Shown one piece after another: positions 26,086 to 34,382 of a stretch of 64,000 nt of DNA (its first letter is position 1; every line of letters begins with the position of its first letter). The translations under genes and the position numbers were made by a program. Origin of the DNA: Rhizobium sp. NXC24 (GTDB lineage Bacteria > Pseudomonadota > Alphaproteobacteria > Rhizobiales > Rhizobiaceae); the NCBI RefSeq assembly GCF_002944315.1, contig NZ_CP024311.1:3014501-3078500 (forward strand), in the 5' to 3' direction. The notes beneath the pieces are model-generated. The model was not told the DNA's origin. It was given only the letters and a program-made list of their open reading frames with translations, and searched no databases.

Positions 26086-26150
26086 AGCGTTTACGCATTC
26101 CGAACGGAAAACCGCTACGCACTTTTCCTGGAAATGCTTTAAGCAAAGGC
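26084..26150. repeat. Rhizobial small intergenic repeat, copy A
   Basis: The segment from AGAGCGTTTACGCATTCC to CCTGGAAATGCTTTA resembles a family of short inverted-repeat elements that I recognise as common between rhizobial genes (cores CGGAAAACCGCT and CACTTTTCCTGGAA). It fills most of the rkpK-lpsL gap. Related fragments lie at 39044-39095 and 49116-49165. Confidence 0.6.
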
Positions 26151-26156
26151 CGATCA

Positions 26157-27161
26157 ATGCGTTATCTCATCACCGGCACCGCCGGCTTCATCGGATTCCA
26201 TCTTGCCAAGCGCCTGCTCGACGAAGGTCATTTCGTCGTCGGCTTCGACGGCATGACGCCCTATTACGACGTCAAGCTCAAGGAGAAGCGCACCGCGATT
26301 CTCGCCCGCTCCAATGGCTTCAAGGCGGTCACGGGCATGCTGGAAGACAAGGCGGCGCTGGATCACGCGGCGGAACTGGCGGAACCTGACGTCATCGTCC
26401 ATCTCGCCGCCCAGGCAGGCGTGCGTTACAGCCTGGAAAATCCGCGATCCTACGTGGATTCCAACGTCACCGGTTCGTTCAATGTGTTGGAGCTGGCGAA
26501 AAGCCTGCAGCCGAAACACCTGCTGCTTGCCTCCACCTCCTCGGTCTACGGCGCCAACGAGAAGATCCCCTTTGCGGAAAGCGACAAGGCCGACGAGCAG
26601 ATGACGATCTACGCGGCGACGAAGAAGAGCATGGAGCTGATGGCGCATAGCTATGCCCACCTCTTCCGCATTCCGACGACCGCCTTCCGTTTCTTCACCG
26701 TCTACGGTCCCTGGGGCCGTCCCGATATGGCATTGTTCAAGTTCGTCGATGCCATCAGGAACGACCGGCCTATCGAGATCTACGGCGAAGGCAAGATGAG
26801 CCGCGATTTCACCTATATTGACGATCTCGTCGAAGGCATTGTCCGCCTTATCGGCGTCGTACCCTTAGAGGAAAACCGCGTCGTTTCCGAAACGGTCACC
26901 GATACGCTGTCGAAACACGCGCCCTTCCGCGTCGTCAATATCGGTGGCGGCCAGCCGGTCGGGCTGATGACCTTTGTTGAGACCATCGAAGCGATGCTCG
27001 GCAAGAAGGCGATCCGGCACATGCTGCCGATGCAGCCCGGCGACGTGCACAATACCTATGCCGTGCCGGACCTGCTGGTGGCGCTGACCGGCTTCAAGCC
27101 GCAGATCGAAGTCGAAGAAGGCGTGCGCCGTTTCGTCGAATGGTATCAGGAAAACTATTGA
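26157..27161 (+). CDS. lpsL: UDP-glucuronate 4-epimerase
   Basis: Extended SDR of 334 residues converting UDP-glucuronate to UDP-galacturonate. It has [16 protein letters not shown] at the N-terminus, [20 protein letters not shown] typical of this epimerase group, the catalytic [19 protein letters not shown] (Tyr-x-x-x-Lys), and [18 protein letters not shown]. The product feeds galacturonate into LPS and exopolysaccharides. It is probably cotranscribed with rkpK. A short GC-rich hairpin follows. Confidence 0.94.
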   Translation: MRYLITGTAGFIGFHLAKRLLDEGHFVVGFDGMTPYYDVKLKEKRTAILARSNGFKAVTGMLEDKAALDHAAELAEPDVIVHLAAQAGVRYSLENPRSYVDSNVTGSFNVLELAKSLQPKHLLLASTSSVYGANEKIPFAESDKADEQMTIYAATKKSMELMAHSYAHLFRIPTTAFRFFTVYGPWGRPDMALFKFVDAIRNDRPIEIYGEGKMSRDFTYIDDLVEGIVRLIGVVPLEENRVVSETVTDTLSKHAPFRVVNIGGGQPVGLMTFVETIEAMLGKKAIRHMLPMQPGDVHNTYAVPDLLVALTGFKPQIEVEEGVRRFVEWYQENY

Positions 27162-27167
27162 GCCGAT

Positions 27168-27182
27168 GCCGCCAAAGGCGGC
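27168..27182. terminator. Short hairpin between convergent lpsL and lrp-like gene
   Basis: GCCGCC (27168-27173) pairs with GGCGGC (27177-27182) across an AAA loop. It lies 7 bp after the lpsL stop, with no T-run, so it is weak as a terminator. Confidence 0.4.
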
Positions 27183-27209
27183 TCCTTGCCGGAAATCGAT
27201 ACTGCGGCA

Positions 27210-27668
27210 TCAGATTGGCACTTGCCACGACTGCTTGATTTTCTGCATCGGAATTTCGGTCTTGATGTTTCTGACCCCCTTGATGCGGCCAAGATGCTCC
27301 ATCTGGAACCGTCTGTATCCCTCCAAATCCGATGCTACGACCCGAAGGAGGAAATCGCAGTCGCCCGCCATGAGGTGGCACTCGACCACCTGCGGAAGCT
27401 TTTCGGCCGCCTCATAGAAAGCTGTCGTTGTCTCTTCGTCCTGACTTGAAAGCCATATTCGCACAAAAACCGTAAAGCCCATATCGAGCTTTGCGGGGTC
27501 CAGGATGGCGACATATTGCTTGATGATACCGGCCTCTTCCAACAATTTGACTCGCCTTAGACATGGAGACGGAGACAGTCCCACCTTTGCAGCCAACTCG
27601 GTGTTCTGGATTTTCCCATCCTGCTGCAGGACGCGGAGTATCGCGCGATCTAAGGAATCAAGTTTCAT
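27210..27668 (-). CDS. Lrp/AsnC-family transcriptional regulator
   Basis: A 152-residue feast/famine regulator. The N-terminal helix-turn-helix spans LDRAILRVLQQDGKIQNTEL and VGLSPSPCLRRVKLLEEAGI; the C-terminal RAM ligand domain has VVECHLMAGDCDFLLRVVA. ATG 27668 gives the standard length; a 23-codon extension is unlikely. It is divergent from azlC-azlD, a branched-chain amino acid export pair commonly controlled by Lrp-type regulators, with a good palindrome between. Confidence 0.93.
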   Translation of the reverse strand: MKLDSLDRAILRVLQQDGKIQNTELAAKVGLSPSPCLRRVKLLEEAGIIKQYVAILDPAKLDMGFTVFVRIWLSSQDEETTTAFYEAAEKLPQVVECHLMAGDCDFLLRVVASDLEGYRRFQMEHLGRIKGVRNIKTEIPMQKIKQSWQVPI

Positions 27669-27699
27669 TGGAGTTTTCCGCCGGGAAGTACACAATATT

Positions 27700-27716
27700 T
27701 GGCATAGCATGCCAAT
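27700..27716. promoter_or_regulatory. Operator-like palindrome between lrp-like gene and azlC
   Basis: TTGGCAT-AGC-ATGCCAA, a perfect 7-3-7 inverted repeat in an AT-rich context. It lies 32 bp upstream of the regulator and 113 bp upstream of azlC, in the right place for control by the divergent Lrp-type protein. Confidence 0.65.
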
Positions 27717-27828
27717 TTTTGAAGATTTCAGCCGCAAAACGCAACCAAAATCGCAGACGACTGCGCTATTATCTCACTCCTATGTCGCGCAAGGTGTTGG
27801 CAATTTAAGACGAGAAGAGGTTGTGCAG

Positions 27829-28554
27829 GTGACGGACTGCGTTTCAGGTGATGTCAGCGTCCGGTCGCAGGCACGCTCGGAAGGATGGCGAGGCCTCAAG
27901 GATTCGATACCGGTGATGTTGGGCTTCGTGCCTTTTGCACTGGTGCTCGGGGCAAGGGCGACCGCTAAAGGATTCAGTCTCGGGGAAGTGCCCTTGATGA
28001 CGGGGCTGAACTTCGGTGGCGGATCGGAGTTCGCGGCTGTCGAGCTTTGGACGTCTCCTCCGCACGTTCTCCTCATTGTCGCCATCACGTTTCTGGTCAA
28101 CAGCCGCCACCTCCTGATGGGCGCGGCGCTAGCTCCCTTTATTCTGCATCTGTCGAAGAAAAAGGCGTTCATGGCGCTGTTCTTCATGTGTGATGAAAGC
28201 TGGGCAATAGGTCTCGCCGACGCAAAGAAGTCGAATACGACCTTGAGTCTCGGTTATTTCTTCGGCGTCGCTCTCGGCCTCTATTTCAGTTGGGTCATCT
28301 TCACGACGATAGGAGCATTCGTCGGACCTGTTCTTGGCGATGTCACACGATATGGCTTTGACATGGCATTCCCCGCGGTATTTTTCGTAATGCTGGCCGG
28401 AATGTGGAAAGGCGCAAAGGCGGCACTTCCCTGGCTGGTCAGTTTGCTCGTCGCAGCAACCACATACCTGGTGTTTCCTGGGGCTTGGTATGTTCCCGCC
28501 GGGGCTGTCTCCGGTGTATTCTCTGCATTCCTGCTGGCACGGACCGATGTTTGA
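27829..28554 (+). CDS. azlC: AzlC-family branched-chain amino acid exporter, large subunit
   Basis: Integral inner-membrane protein of 241 residues with about six hydrophobic segments; family features include LGFVPFALVLGARATAKGFS, MTGLNFGGGSEFAAVELW and AITFLVNSRHLLMGAALAP. AzlC and AzlD together export branched-chain amino acids. GTG 27829 is chosen because GAAGAGG lies 8 nt upstream; the frame stays open further upstream but overlaps the divergent promoter. The last 8 bp overlap azlD. Confidence 0.88.
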   Translation: MTDCVSGDVSVRSQARSEGWRGLKDSIPVMLGFVPFALVLGARATAKGFSLGEVPLMTGLNFGGGSEFAAVELWTSPPHVLLIVAITFLVNSRHLLMGAALAPFILHLSKKKAFMALFFMCDESWAIGLADAKKSNTTLSLGYFFGVALGLYFSWVIFTTIGAFVGPVLGDVTRYGFDMAFPAVFFVMLAGMWKGAKAALPWLVSLLVAATTYLVFPGAWYVPAGAVSGVFSAFLLARTDV

Positions 28555-28846
28555 TCCTTCATTTGTTATTGCCATCATCTGCATGGCGGCGGCCACCTAT
28601 CTGACGCGTATCGGAGGATACGTCTTCTTGCGCAACCGCACGCTAAGTCCCCGTTTGCGGACTGTAATGGAGAACGCCCCGGGTTGCGTATTGATCACGG
28701 TCATCGCGCCAGGCTTCGCCACCGGACGGCCAGCCGATCTCATCACCCTCGCGCTCACCATGTTGGCGGCGACCCGACTACCGGTGCTTCCCACGGTGCT
28801 GATCGCAATCGCTTCGGCTGGTATTCTGCGCCACATTCTGGCGTGA
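28547..28846 (+). CDS. azlD: AzlD-family transport protein
   Basis: A 99-residue small membrane partner of AzlC with three to four helices: IAIICMAAATYLTRIGGYVF, then ENAPGCVLITVIAPGF and LITLALTMLAATRLPVLPTV. It starts inside the last codons of azlC (8-bp overlap), which indicates translational coupling and fixes the start at ATG 28547. Confidence 0.9.
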   Translation: MFDPSFVIAIICMAAATYLTRIGGYVFLRNRTLSPRLRTVMENAPGCVLITVIAPGFATGRPADLITLALTMLAATRLPVLPTVLIAIASAGILRHILA

Positions 28847-28874
28847 ATCCCCACTCTCCAGGTAGGCTGGAAAA

Positions 28875-29687
28875 ATGACAGAAATCGTGGAAGCAGAGTA
28901 CTGGATAGAGAGCCCCGCCGGGCGCCTCTATGCCAAATCATGGGCGCCGCGCGATCTGAATTCCAAATCTCCGATCATCCTGTTTCACGACTCTCTCGGA
29001 TGCGTCGCACTCTGGAAAGATTTCCCGCAGTTGTTGGCTCGTTCTCTCGGCCGACGTGTGATCGCCTATGATCGATTGGGCTTTGGTCGTTCCGATGCTC
29101 GTACGGACATTTTGGAGCGAGACTTCATTGCCCAGGAAGCGGAACACTTCGTTCCCCTCCTGTGCGAGCAATTGGCGGTTGGGGAATTTATCGCCTGTGG
29201 GCATAGCGTGGGTGGCGGCATGGCGGTGGAAACGGGGGCCAGGTTTGCCGGCTGCAATGCCGTGATTACCATCGCCGCCCAGGCTTTCGTGGAAGATAGA
29301 ACCGTGCAGGGTATTAGGACCTCGCAACAGGAATTTGCGTCGGTCGACAATATTGCCCGGCTCGCCAAATATCACGGTGAGAAAGCTGATTGGGTGCTGC
29401 GCGCGTGGATCGAAACCTGGTTGGCTCCGGAATTCGCCGAATGGAACCTCGATGCCGCACTTGAGAAACTGGGTTGTCCGGTGATTGCCATTCACGGCGA
29501 CCGGGATGAATATGGTTCACTTGCCCATCCACGTCGGATCGCGGCTGGGCGCGGATCATTCCATATTTTGCCGGACACCGGACATTCGCCGCATCGTGAA
29601 CATCCCGCCCTGGTCATCAAGGTAATCGAAGACCTCTTGCTGATCCGGCCTATCCGGCCGGATGATAGGCCCGGTCGAAATAAATGA
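28875..29687 (+). CDS. Alpha/beta-hydrolase
   Basis: A 270-residue alpha/beta-hydrolase fold enzyme. The nucleophile elbow is GHSVGG ([13 protein letters not shown]), the oxyanion strand is [18 protein letters not shown], the acid is in [11 protein letters not shown], and the catalytic His is in [13 protein letters not shown]. The substrate is unknown. It lies 28 bp after azlD and is likely in the same transcript. Its last 38 bp overlap the 3' end of the convergent flavin reductase gene. Confidence 0.87.
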   Translation: MTEIVEAEYWIESPAGRLYAKSWAPRDLNSKSPIILFHDSLGCVALWKDFPQLLARSLGRRVIAYDRLGFGRSDARTDILERDFIAQEAEHFVPLLCEQLAVGEFIACGHSVGGGMAVETGARFAGCNAVITIAAQAFVEDRTVQGIRTSQQEFASVDNIARLAKYHGEKADWVLRAWIETWLAPEFAEWNLDAALEKLGCPVIAIHGDRDEYGSLAHPRRIAAGRGSFHILPDTGHSPHREHPALVIKVIEDLLLIRPIRPDDRPGRNK

Positions 29688-30180
29688 GCCCCTGCCCTCC
29701 GTCGCGCAGACGGATGGCATCGACTTCGCACATCAGAATATCGTGCGTGCCGCCATTGGCGCGGTGCACGATGCGGCAGTCGAACGAGACGAGCGCATCC
29801 TCCAATGCCGGCGAGCCGGTCGATAGTTCCGACCATGCGGCGGCGGCAAAACGCTCCGCTACCGGCGTCTTGCCGCCGAAGAGACGCGACAGGTCCTGAT
29901 GCCCCTCGGAAAGCACATTGACGCAAAGCACGCCGTTTTGCGTGACAGCAGGATGAACCGAAGCGGTGCGATTGAGGCAGACAAGCAGCGTCGGCGGACT
30001 GTCGGAGACGCTGCAGACGGCGGTCGCGGCAAAACCGGCAAGTCCCGCCGGCCCATCGGTCGTCACGATGCTGACGGCCGCCGCCATCCGCGCCATGGCG
30101 TTGCGGAACTCGGATTTGACCACATCGGGATCGGCGACGGGTACCGCCTTCTCGATCGCCACGGATGTCTTCATGTTCAT
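29650..30180 (-). CDS. RutF-like flavin reductase
   Basis: Short-chain NAD(P)H:flavin oxidoreductase, about 176 residues, of the split-barrel RutF/HpaC family that supplies reduced FMN to a partner monooxygenase. Signatures are [20 protein letters not shown] near the N-terminus, [37 protein letters not shown], and [11 protein letters not shown] near the end. Several start codons are possible (GTG 30195; ATG 30189, 30186, 30180, 30174); 30180 has a GGGG upstream. No partner monooxygenase gene lies in the window, and rutA/rutB are absent, so it is not a rut operon. Confidence 0.83.
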   Translation of the reverse strand: MNMKTSVAIEKAVPVADPDVVKSEFRNAMARMAAAVSIVTTDGPAGLAGFAATAVCSVSDSPPTLLVCLNRTASVHPAVTQNGVLCVNVLSEGHQDLSRLFGGKTPVAERFAAAAWSELSTGSPALEDALVSFDCRIVHRANGGTHDILMCEVDAIRLRDGGQGLIYFDRAYHPAG

Positions 30181-30499
30181 TCCCATCATCCCCACCGTTT
30201 GTGCCGGACCCTGGCAAACTTAGTGGGTCGAGACCTCTGTCTCAAGCAACGATGTTGCTCGCAAACCGTACCTAAGGAGCAATAAGTTCTCTATAAAATC
30301 TATATACAAAAAGAAAAACAATTTCCTCCCTGCGTTTCGCGCCTCTCTCCTCCTACCGCACGCCAAGTTCGCCACGCACAGCGGCCAACATCGTAGGTGC
30401 ACACAAAAAGGCAGCGGCACGCCCGCAAATTGATGCTTTCCCCCGCTATCGTCCTTGCCTTATCCGTTACGGAAGAGAAGCGCATGAGAGGAAATGGCG
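30181..30499. promoter_or_regulatory. Divergent intergenic region before the creatininase-like gene
   Basis: About 320 bp with an AT-rich tract (around 30285-30325, including TATAAAATCTATATA) that could hold a promoter. No clear palindrome or RNA structure was recognised. The creatininase ribosome site AGAGG is at 30486-30490. Confidence 0.3.
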
Positions 30500-31297
30500 A
30501 TGGCGAAGCCCTTCTACTGGAACGAACTGACGACCTACGATTTCGCCGGTCTTTCGCCCGACACCACCATTGCCGTTCTGCCGATCGCCTCGACCGAGCA
30601 GCACGGCCCGCATCTGCCGATCGCCACAGACGTGGCTATTGCCAACGGCATGCTGGCCGAACTGAAGGCGCAGCGTCCTGACGATCTCGACTTCCTGGTG
30701 TTGCCGACCCAGGAAATCGGCAAGGCCAACGAACATATCTACGGCCCCGGCACGCTCTCACTCGGCGCGGAACTGCTGATCCCCGTCTGGACGGCGATCG
30801 GCGCCAAGGTTGCCGAAGCCGGCCTCCGCAAGATGGTTATCGTCAATTCCCATGGCGGCAATCTCGATATCATGGGCATCGTTGCGCGCGAATTGCGCGT
30901 ACGCCACCAGATGGCGGTCGTTGCCACGCAATGGACGCGCTTCGGCACGCCGGACGGCATGATCAGCGACCATGAACAGCGCTATGGCATCCATGGCGGC
31001 GACGTAGAGACCTCGCTGATGCTGCATTTCCGCCCCGAACTGGTCCGCATGGACAAGGCCGAGAATTTCGTCTCCAAGGCGGAATGGATGAAGGAGCAGT
31101 CCAACTATCTGCAGCCGCTGCCGCCGCATTCGCTCGCCTGGATCGCCCACGATCTCAATCCGAACGGCGTCGTGGGCAATGCCGCCAACGGCACGGCGGA
31201 AAAGGGCTCCCTCATCTGCCGTCATCAGGTGCAGGGCTTCATTGAATTGCTGCGCGATCTCCGGGACTATCCCCTGTCGAACCTCTATTCGAAATAG
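30500..31297 (+). CDS. Creatininase-family amidohydrolase
   Basis: A 265-residue metal-dependent hydrolase of the creatininase fold (creatininase, ArfB-type formamide hydrolase, MftE relatives). Metal-site signatures are STEQHGPHLPIATDVAIA (Glu, His, Asp), VIVNSHGGNLDIMGIV, and HGGDVETSLML. Family reactions open a cyclic amide or hydrolyse a formamide; the substrate here is unknown. ATG 30500 has better ribosome-site spacing than ATG 30494. It ends by overlapping the convergent LysR gene by 13 bp, and probably belongs functionally with the cluster to its right. Confidence 0.86.
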   Translation: MAKPFYWNELTTYDFAGLSPDTTIAVLPIASTEQHGPHLPIATDVAIANGMLAELKAQRPDDLDFLVLPTQEIGKANEHIYGPGTLSLGAELLIPVWTAIGAKVAEAGLRKMVIVNSHGGNLDIMGIVARELRVRHQMAVVATQWTRFGTPDGMISDHEQRYGIHGGDVETSLMLHFRPELVRMDKAENFVSKAEWMKEQSNYLQPLPPHSLAWIAHDLNPNGVVGNAANGTAEKGSLICRHQVQGFIELLRDLRDYPLSNLYSK

Positions 31298-32253
31298 GCG
31301 TCCGGCCGGCGGCGTTCCGGCACCGCCAGAATATGTCCCTTGGCCTGCAGTTCCTCCACCAAGCCGGCCAGTTCGGCGAGCAGATATTCCACGAACAGGC
31401 TGGTCGCTGCATCGAGCGGCGCCCGCGTGCGGGCAAAGAGCTTCATTGGCTGATGCCGCGAATGCGGCTCGGCGATCGGCCGGAACACCAGTTCGCCGCG
31501 CCGGCATTCGGCGATGACGTCGAGCGGGTTCAACAGCGTCAGCCCTGCCCCGCATTTGACCAATTGCTTCAGCATCTCCGACGCGTTGCTTTCCAGCACC
31601 GGCTCGACCTGCACCGATAGCCGCGCCAGCGTCAGATTGATGATCTCGCGCAGGCTGGTGCCCGGCTGCGCCAGCAGCAGCCGCTCTTCCACGACATCGG
31701 CGAGATTGATCGGCCCAGATCCGATCAGCGGATGCCCCGGCGGCAGCACGACGCCGATCGGAATGTCGAAATTGCCGAGCGAACGGATGCCGGGTGTCGC
31801 CGGGATGTTGAAACCCAGGCCGATATCGACTTCGCCTGACAGCACCGGCGCCATGGTCGTGGAACCGGCATCATTGCGCAATTGGATGAAGACGCGTGGA
31901 TGTTCCGACAGGAAACGCGCGATGATCTCCGGCAAAGGTCCGGAGGCGAGCCCGACCGTCGTGACGATCCTGACCTTGCCGGCCTGCTGCATCTTGAGAC
32001 TGCGGATGCGCCCCTCCAGCCGGTCGTAGTTCTTCAGCACCTCGCGGATATGCTCGATGCAGAGCTCGCCTGCCGCCGTCAGCCTGAGCCCGCGCGGCAA
32101 CCGTTCGAACAGCGGCGCTCCCATCTCTTCTTCCAGCGCCAGGATCTGCCTGTTGATCGCCGAGGATGCCACATTGAGCCTCGCCGCCGCCTTGCGGATC
32201 GAACCGCAGCGGGCGATCTCGTTGATATAAAGAAGTCGCCTCGAGTGCAGCAT
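31285..32253 (-). CDS. LysR-family regulator of the catabolic cluster
   Basis: A 322-residue LysR-type regulator. The N-terminal helix-turn-helix is RLLYINEIARCGSIRKAAAR with LNVASSAINRQILALEEEMG; the effector domain follows, with VRIVTTVGLASGPLPEIIA and GEVDIGLGFNIPATPGI. Among three close ATGs (32265, 32259, 32253), 32253 has GGGG 6 nt upstream. It is divergent from the ABC transporter operon with a 17-bp palindrome between, and convergent with the creatininase gene, so it probably controls both. Confidence 0.92.
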   Translation of the reverse strand: MLHSRRLLYINEIARCGSIRKAAARLNVASSAINRQILALEEEMGAPLFERLPRGLRLTAAGELCIEHIREVLKNYDRLEGRIRSLKMQQAGKVRIVTTVGLASGPLPEIIARFLSEHPRVFIQLRNDAGSTTMAPVLSGEVDIGLGFNIPATPGIRSLGNFDIPIGVVLPPGHPLIGSGPINLADVVEERLLLAQPGTSLREIINLTLARLSVQVEPVLESNASEMLKQLVKCGAGLTLLNPLDVIAECRRGELVFRPIAEPHSRHQPMKLFARTRAPLDAATSLFVEYLLAELAGLVEELQAKGHILAVPERRRPDAYFE

Positions 32254-32314
32254 TCGCATCCCCATTGCATAAATTTTGCCCAGGCCGCACAATTTAGGCA
32301 CGGGCGCAGGCTGA

Positions 32315-32331
32315 GATGCCTAAAAGGCATC
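32315..32331. promoter_or_regulatory. LysR-type operator between regulator and ABC operon
   Basis: GATGCCT-AAA-AGGCATC, a perfect 7-3-7 palindrome containing the T-N11-A pattern of LysR sites. It lies 62 bp upstream of the regulator and 107 bp upstream of the binding-protein gene. Confidence 0.7.
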
Positions 32332-32437
32332 AATGCGCACGAATTTTGATGCTTTTCAAAGCGCAACGCAATCGCTCAAATGCGGAAAATGGGCGTCGCT
32401 GGTGGCGTCCCATGGCAGATAAGGGGAACAACCGGCC

Positions 32438-33454
32438 ATGTCCAATGCATTGAAGACCAAAGCATTTCTCGCCGTCATGGGCTTGGTGGCCGCCGTCGCC
32501 GCTGCTCAGCCGGCAAACGCCCTCGACAAAGTGACCTATGGAACCAACTGGCTGGCCGAGGCGGAACATGGCGGCTTCTATCAGGCGATCGCCGACGGAA
32601 CCTACAAAAAATACGGCCTGGATGTTGAAATCGTCCAGGGTGGCCCGAACGCTGCCAACCAGGCGCTGCTGATTTCCGGCAAGATCGACTTCTATATGGG
32701 CAGCCCGCAGCAGGAAATCGATGCGGTCAAACAAGGCATCCCGATTGTCGACGTTGCCGCCATCTTCCAGAAGGACCCGCAGGTGCTGATCGCCCATCCG
32801 GACGCCGGCGTCGACAAATTCGAGGACCTCGCCAAGCTGCCGACGATCTTCCTCGGCAAGGACGGTTACGTCACGTTCTTCGAATGGATGAAAGCGAATT
32901 TCCCGGGCTTCAAGGACGAGCAATACAAGCCTTACAATTTCAGCCCGGCGCCGTTCCTGGCCGACAAGCAATCGGCGCAGCAAGGCTATTTGACCTCGGA
33001 ACCCTATGAAATCCAGAAGCAGACCGGCTGGGAACCGAAGGTCTTCCTCCTCGCTGACAACGGCTATTCGCCCTATTCGACGATGATCACCACGCAGACA
33101 TCGCTCGTTCAAAAGAACCCCGACCTCGTGCAGCGTTTCGTCAGCGCCTCGATCGAAGGCTGGTACAACTATCTCTACGGCGACAACAAAGCGGCCAACG
33201 ATCTGATCAAGAAAGACAATCCCGATATGACGGATGGCCAGATCGCCTATTCCATCGCCAAGATGAAGGAATACGGCATCGTCGAATCCGGCGACGCGCT
33301 GGACAAGGGCATCGGCTGCATCACCGACGCGCACTATAAGAAATTCTTCGACGAAATGGTGCAGATCAAGGTGTTTACCGCCGATACGGACTACAAGAAA
33401 GCTTTTGACCCGCAATTCGCCTGCAAGGGCGTCGGGATGACGCTGAAGAAGTGA
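32438..33454 (+). CDS. ABC transporter substrate-binding protein (NMT1/SsuA type)
   Basis: Periplasmic solute-binding protein of 338 residues in the NMT1/THI5-like family (binders of pyrimidines, sulfonates, nitrate-like or aromatic ligands). A Sec signal peptide covers about residues 1-28 (FLAVMGLVAAVAAAQPANAL, cleavage after ANA). The mature part opens KVTYGTNWLAEAEHGGFYQA and has KYGLDVEIVQGGPNAANQAL. It is the first gene of the transporter-deaminase-oxidase operon. A REP-like hairpin follows, which may stabilise this part of the message. Confidence 0.93.
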   Translation: MSNALKTKAFLAVMGLVAAVAAAQPANALDKVTYGTNWLAEAEHGGFYQAIADGTYKKYGLDVEIVQGGPNAANQALLISGKIDFYMGSPQQEIDAVKQGIPIVDVAAIFQKDPQVLIAHPDAGVDKFEDLAKLPTIFLGKDGYVTFFEWMKANFPGFKDEQYKPYNFSPAPFLADKQSAQQGYLTSEPYEIQKQTGWEPKVFLLADNGYSPYSTMITTQTSLVQKNPDLVQRFVSASIEGWYNYLYGDNKAANDLIKKDNPDMTDGQIAYSIAKMKEYGIVESGDALDKGIGCITDAHYKKFFDEMVQIKVFTADTDYKKAFDPQFACKGVGMTLKK

Positions 33455-33469
33455 CGGCAAGCAGAGCAG

Positions 33470-33496
33470 CCCCTCTCCCCGCTTGCGGGGAGAGGG
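33470..33496 (+). repeat. REP-like hairpin within the ABC operon
   Basis: CCCTCTCCCCGC (33471-33482) pairs with GCGGGGAGAGGG (33485-33496) around TT, followed by TTAGGGTGAGGGG. This motif is a widespread intergenic hairpin in proteobacterial genomes. It lies between the binding-protein and ATPase genes, where such hairpins often protect upstream mRNA. A related element is at 62574-62598. Confidence 0.75.
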
Positions 33497-33557
33497 TTAG
33501 GGTGAGGGGCAATTCTTGCTCCAAAGCCGATTGCTGACATCGACAGAGAGCCGAACT

Positions 33558-34382
33558 ATGAGCATACCCAATGCAACCGCTGTCTCCTCGACAGAAGCGC
33601 ATAAGCGGCCGCTGGTCGTCATGGAGCAGGTCTCCAAAGTCTTTTCCAACGGCACGCTGGCGCTCTCCGGCATGTCGATGAACGTTCAAAGCGGCGAGTT
33701 CATCAGCCTGCTCGGCCCCTCCGGCTGCGGCAAGTCGACGGCGCTGCGCATCATCGCCGGTCTCGGCGGCACTTCCAGCGGCACGATCGACTGGCCGAGT
33801 TCACGCATCAACTCCAAGGGCTTGCCGGAGGGCGATATCGGTTTCGTCTTCCAGGAGCCGACACTGCTGCCCTGGAAGACGGTCTTCGGCAATGTCCACC
33901 TGCCATTGAAACTGCGCGGCGTTTCCAAAGTGGCCGCCTACGACCAGATCATGGGAACACTGGCGACCGTCGGCCTGCAGGATTTCGCCGACGCCTATCC
34001 GCGCGAATTGTCCGGCGGCATGAAGATGCGTGTCTCCATTGCCCGCGCGCTGGTCACCAAGCCGAAGCTGCTGCTGATGGACGAGCCCTTTGCGGCCCTC
34101 GACGAGATCACTCGCCAAAAGCTCAACGACGATGTGCTGCGGCTGTGGAAGTCCACCGGTATCACGGTGATCTTCGTCACCCATTCCGTCTACGAGTCCG
34201 CCTATCTCTCAAACCGCATCGTCGTGATGAAGGCGCGCCCTGGCCGTGTCCACGCCGACTTTCCACTGGATACCCGCAGCGAACGCGACATTCTCTACCG
34301 GTCTTCCGAGGAATACCGACAGGTTTGTGAAAAAGTGTCTCGCTCCCTGATCGAGGCCATTGGTTGGCTGGAGGCCCATTGA
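33558..34382 (+). CDS. ABC transporter ATP-binding protein
   Basis: A 274-residue ATPase of the nitrate/sulfonate/taurine (SsuB/TauB) type. Walker A is LLGPSGCGKSTALRIIAGL, the signature is ELSGGMKMRVSIARAL, Walker B is LLLMDEPFAALDE, and the switch is IFVTHSVYESAYLS. ATG 33558 is preferred over an upstream frame that runs through the hairpin region. Its stop overlaps the permease start (ATGA). Confidence 0.94.
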   Translation: MSIPNATAVSSTEAHKRPLVVMEQVSKVFSNGTLALSGMSMNVQSGEFISLLGPSGCGKSTALRIIAGLGGTSSGTIDWPSSRINSKGLPEGDIGFVFQEPTLLPWKTVFGNVHLPLKLRGVSKVAAYDQIMGTLATVGLQDFADAYPRELSGGMKMRVSIARALVTKPKLLLMDEPFAALDEITRQKLNDDVLRLWKSTGITVIFVTHSVYESAYLSNRIVVMKARPGRVHADFPLDTRSERDILYRSSEEYRQVCEKVSRSLIEAIGWLEAH

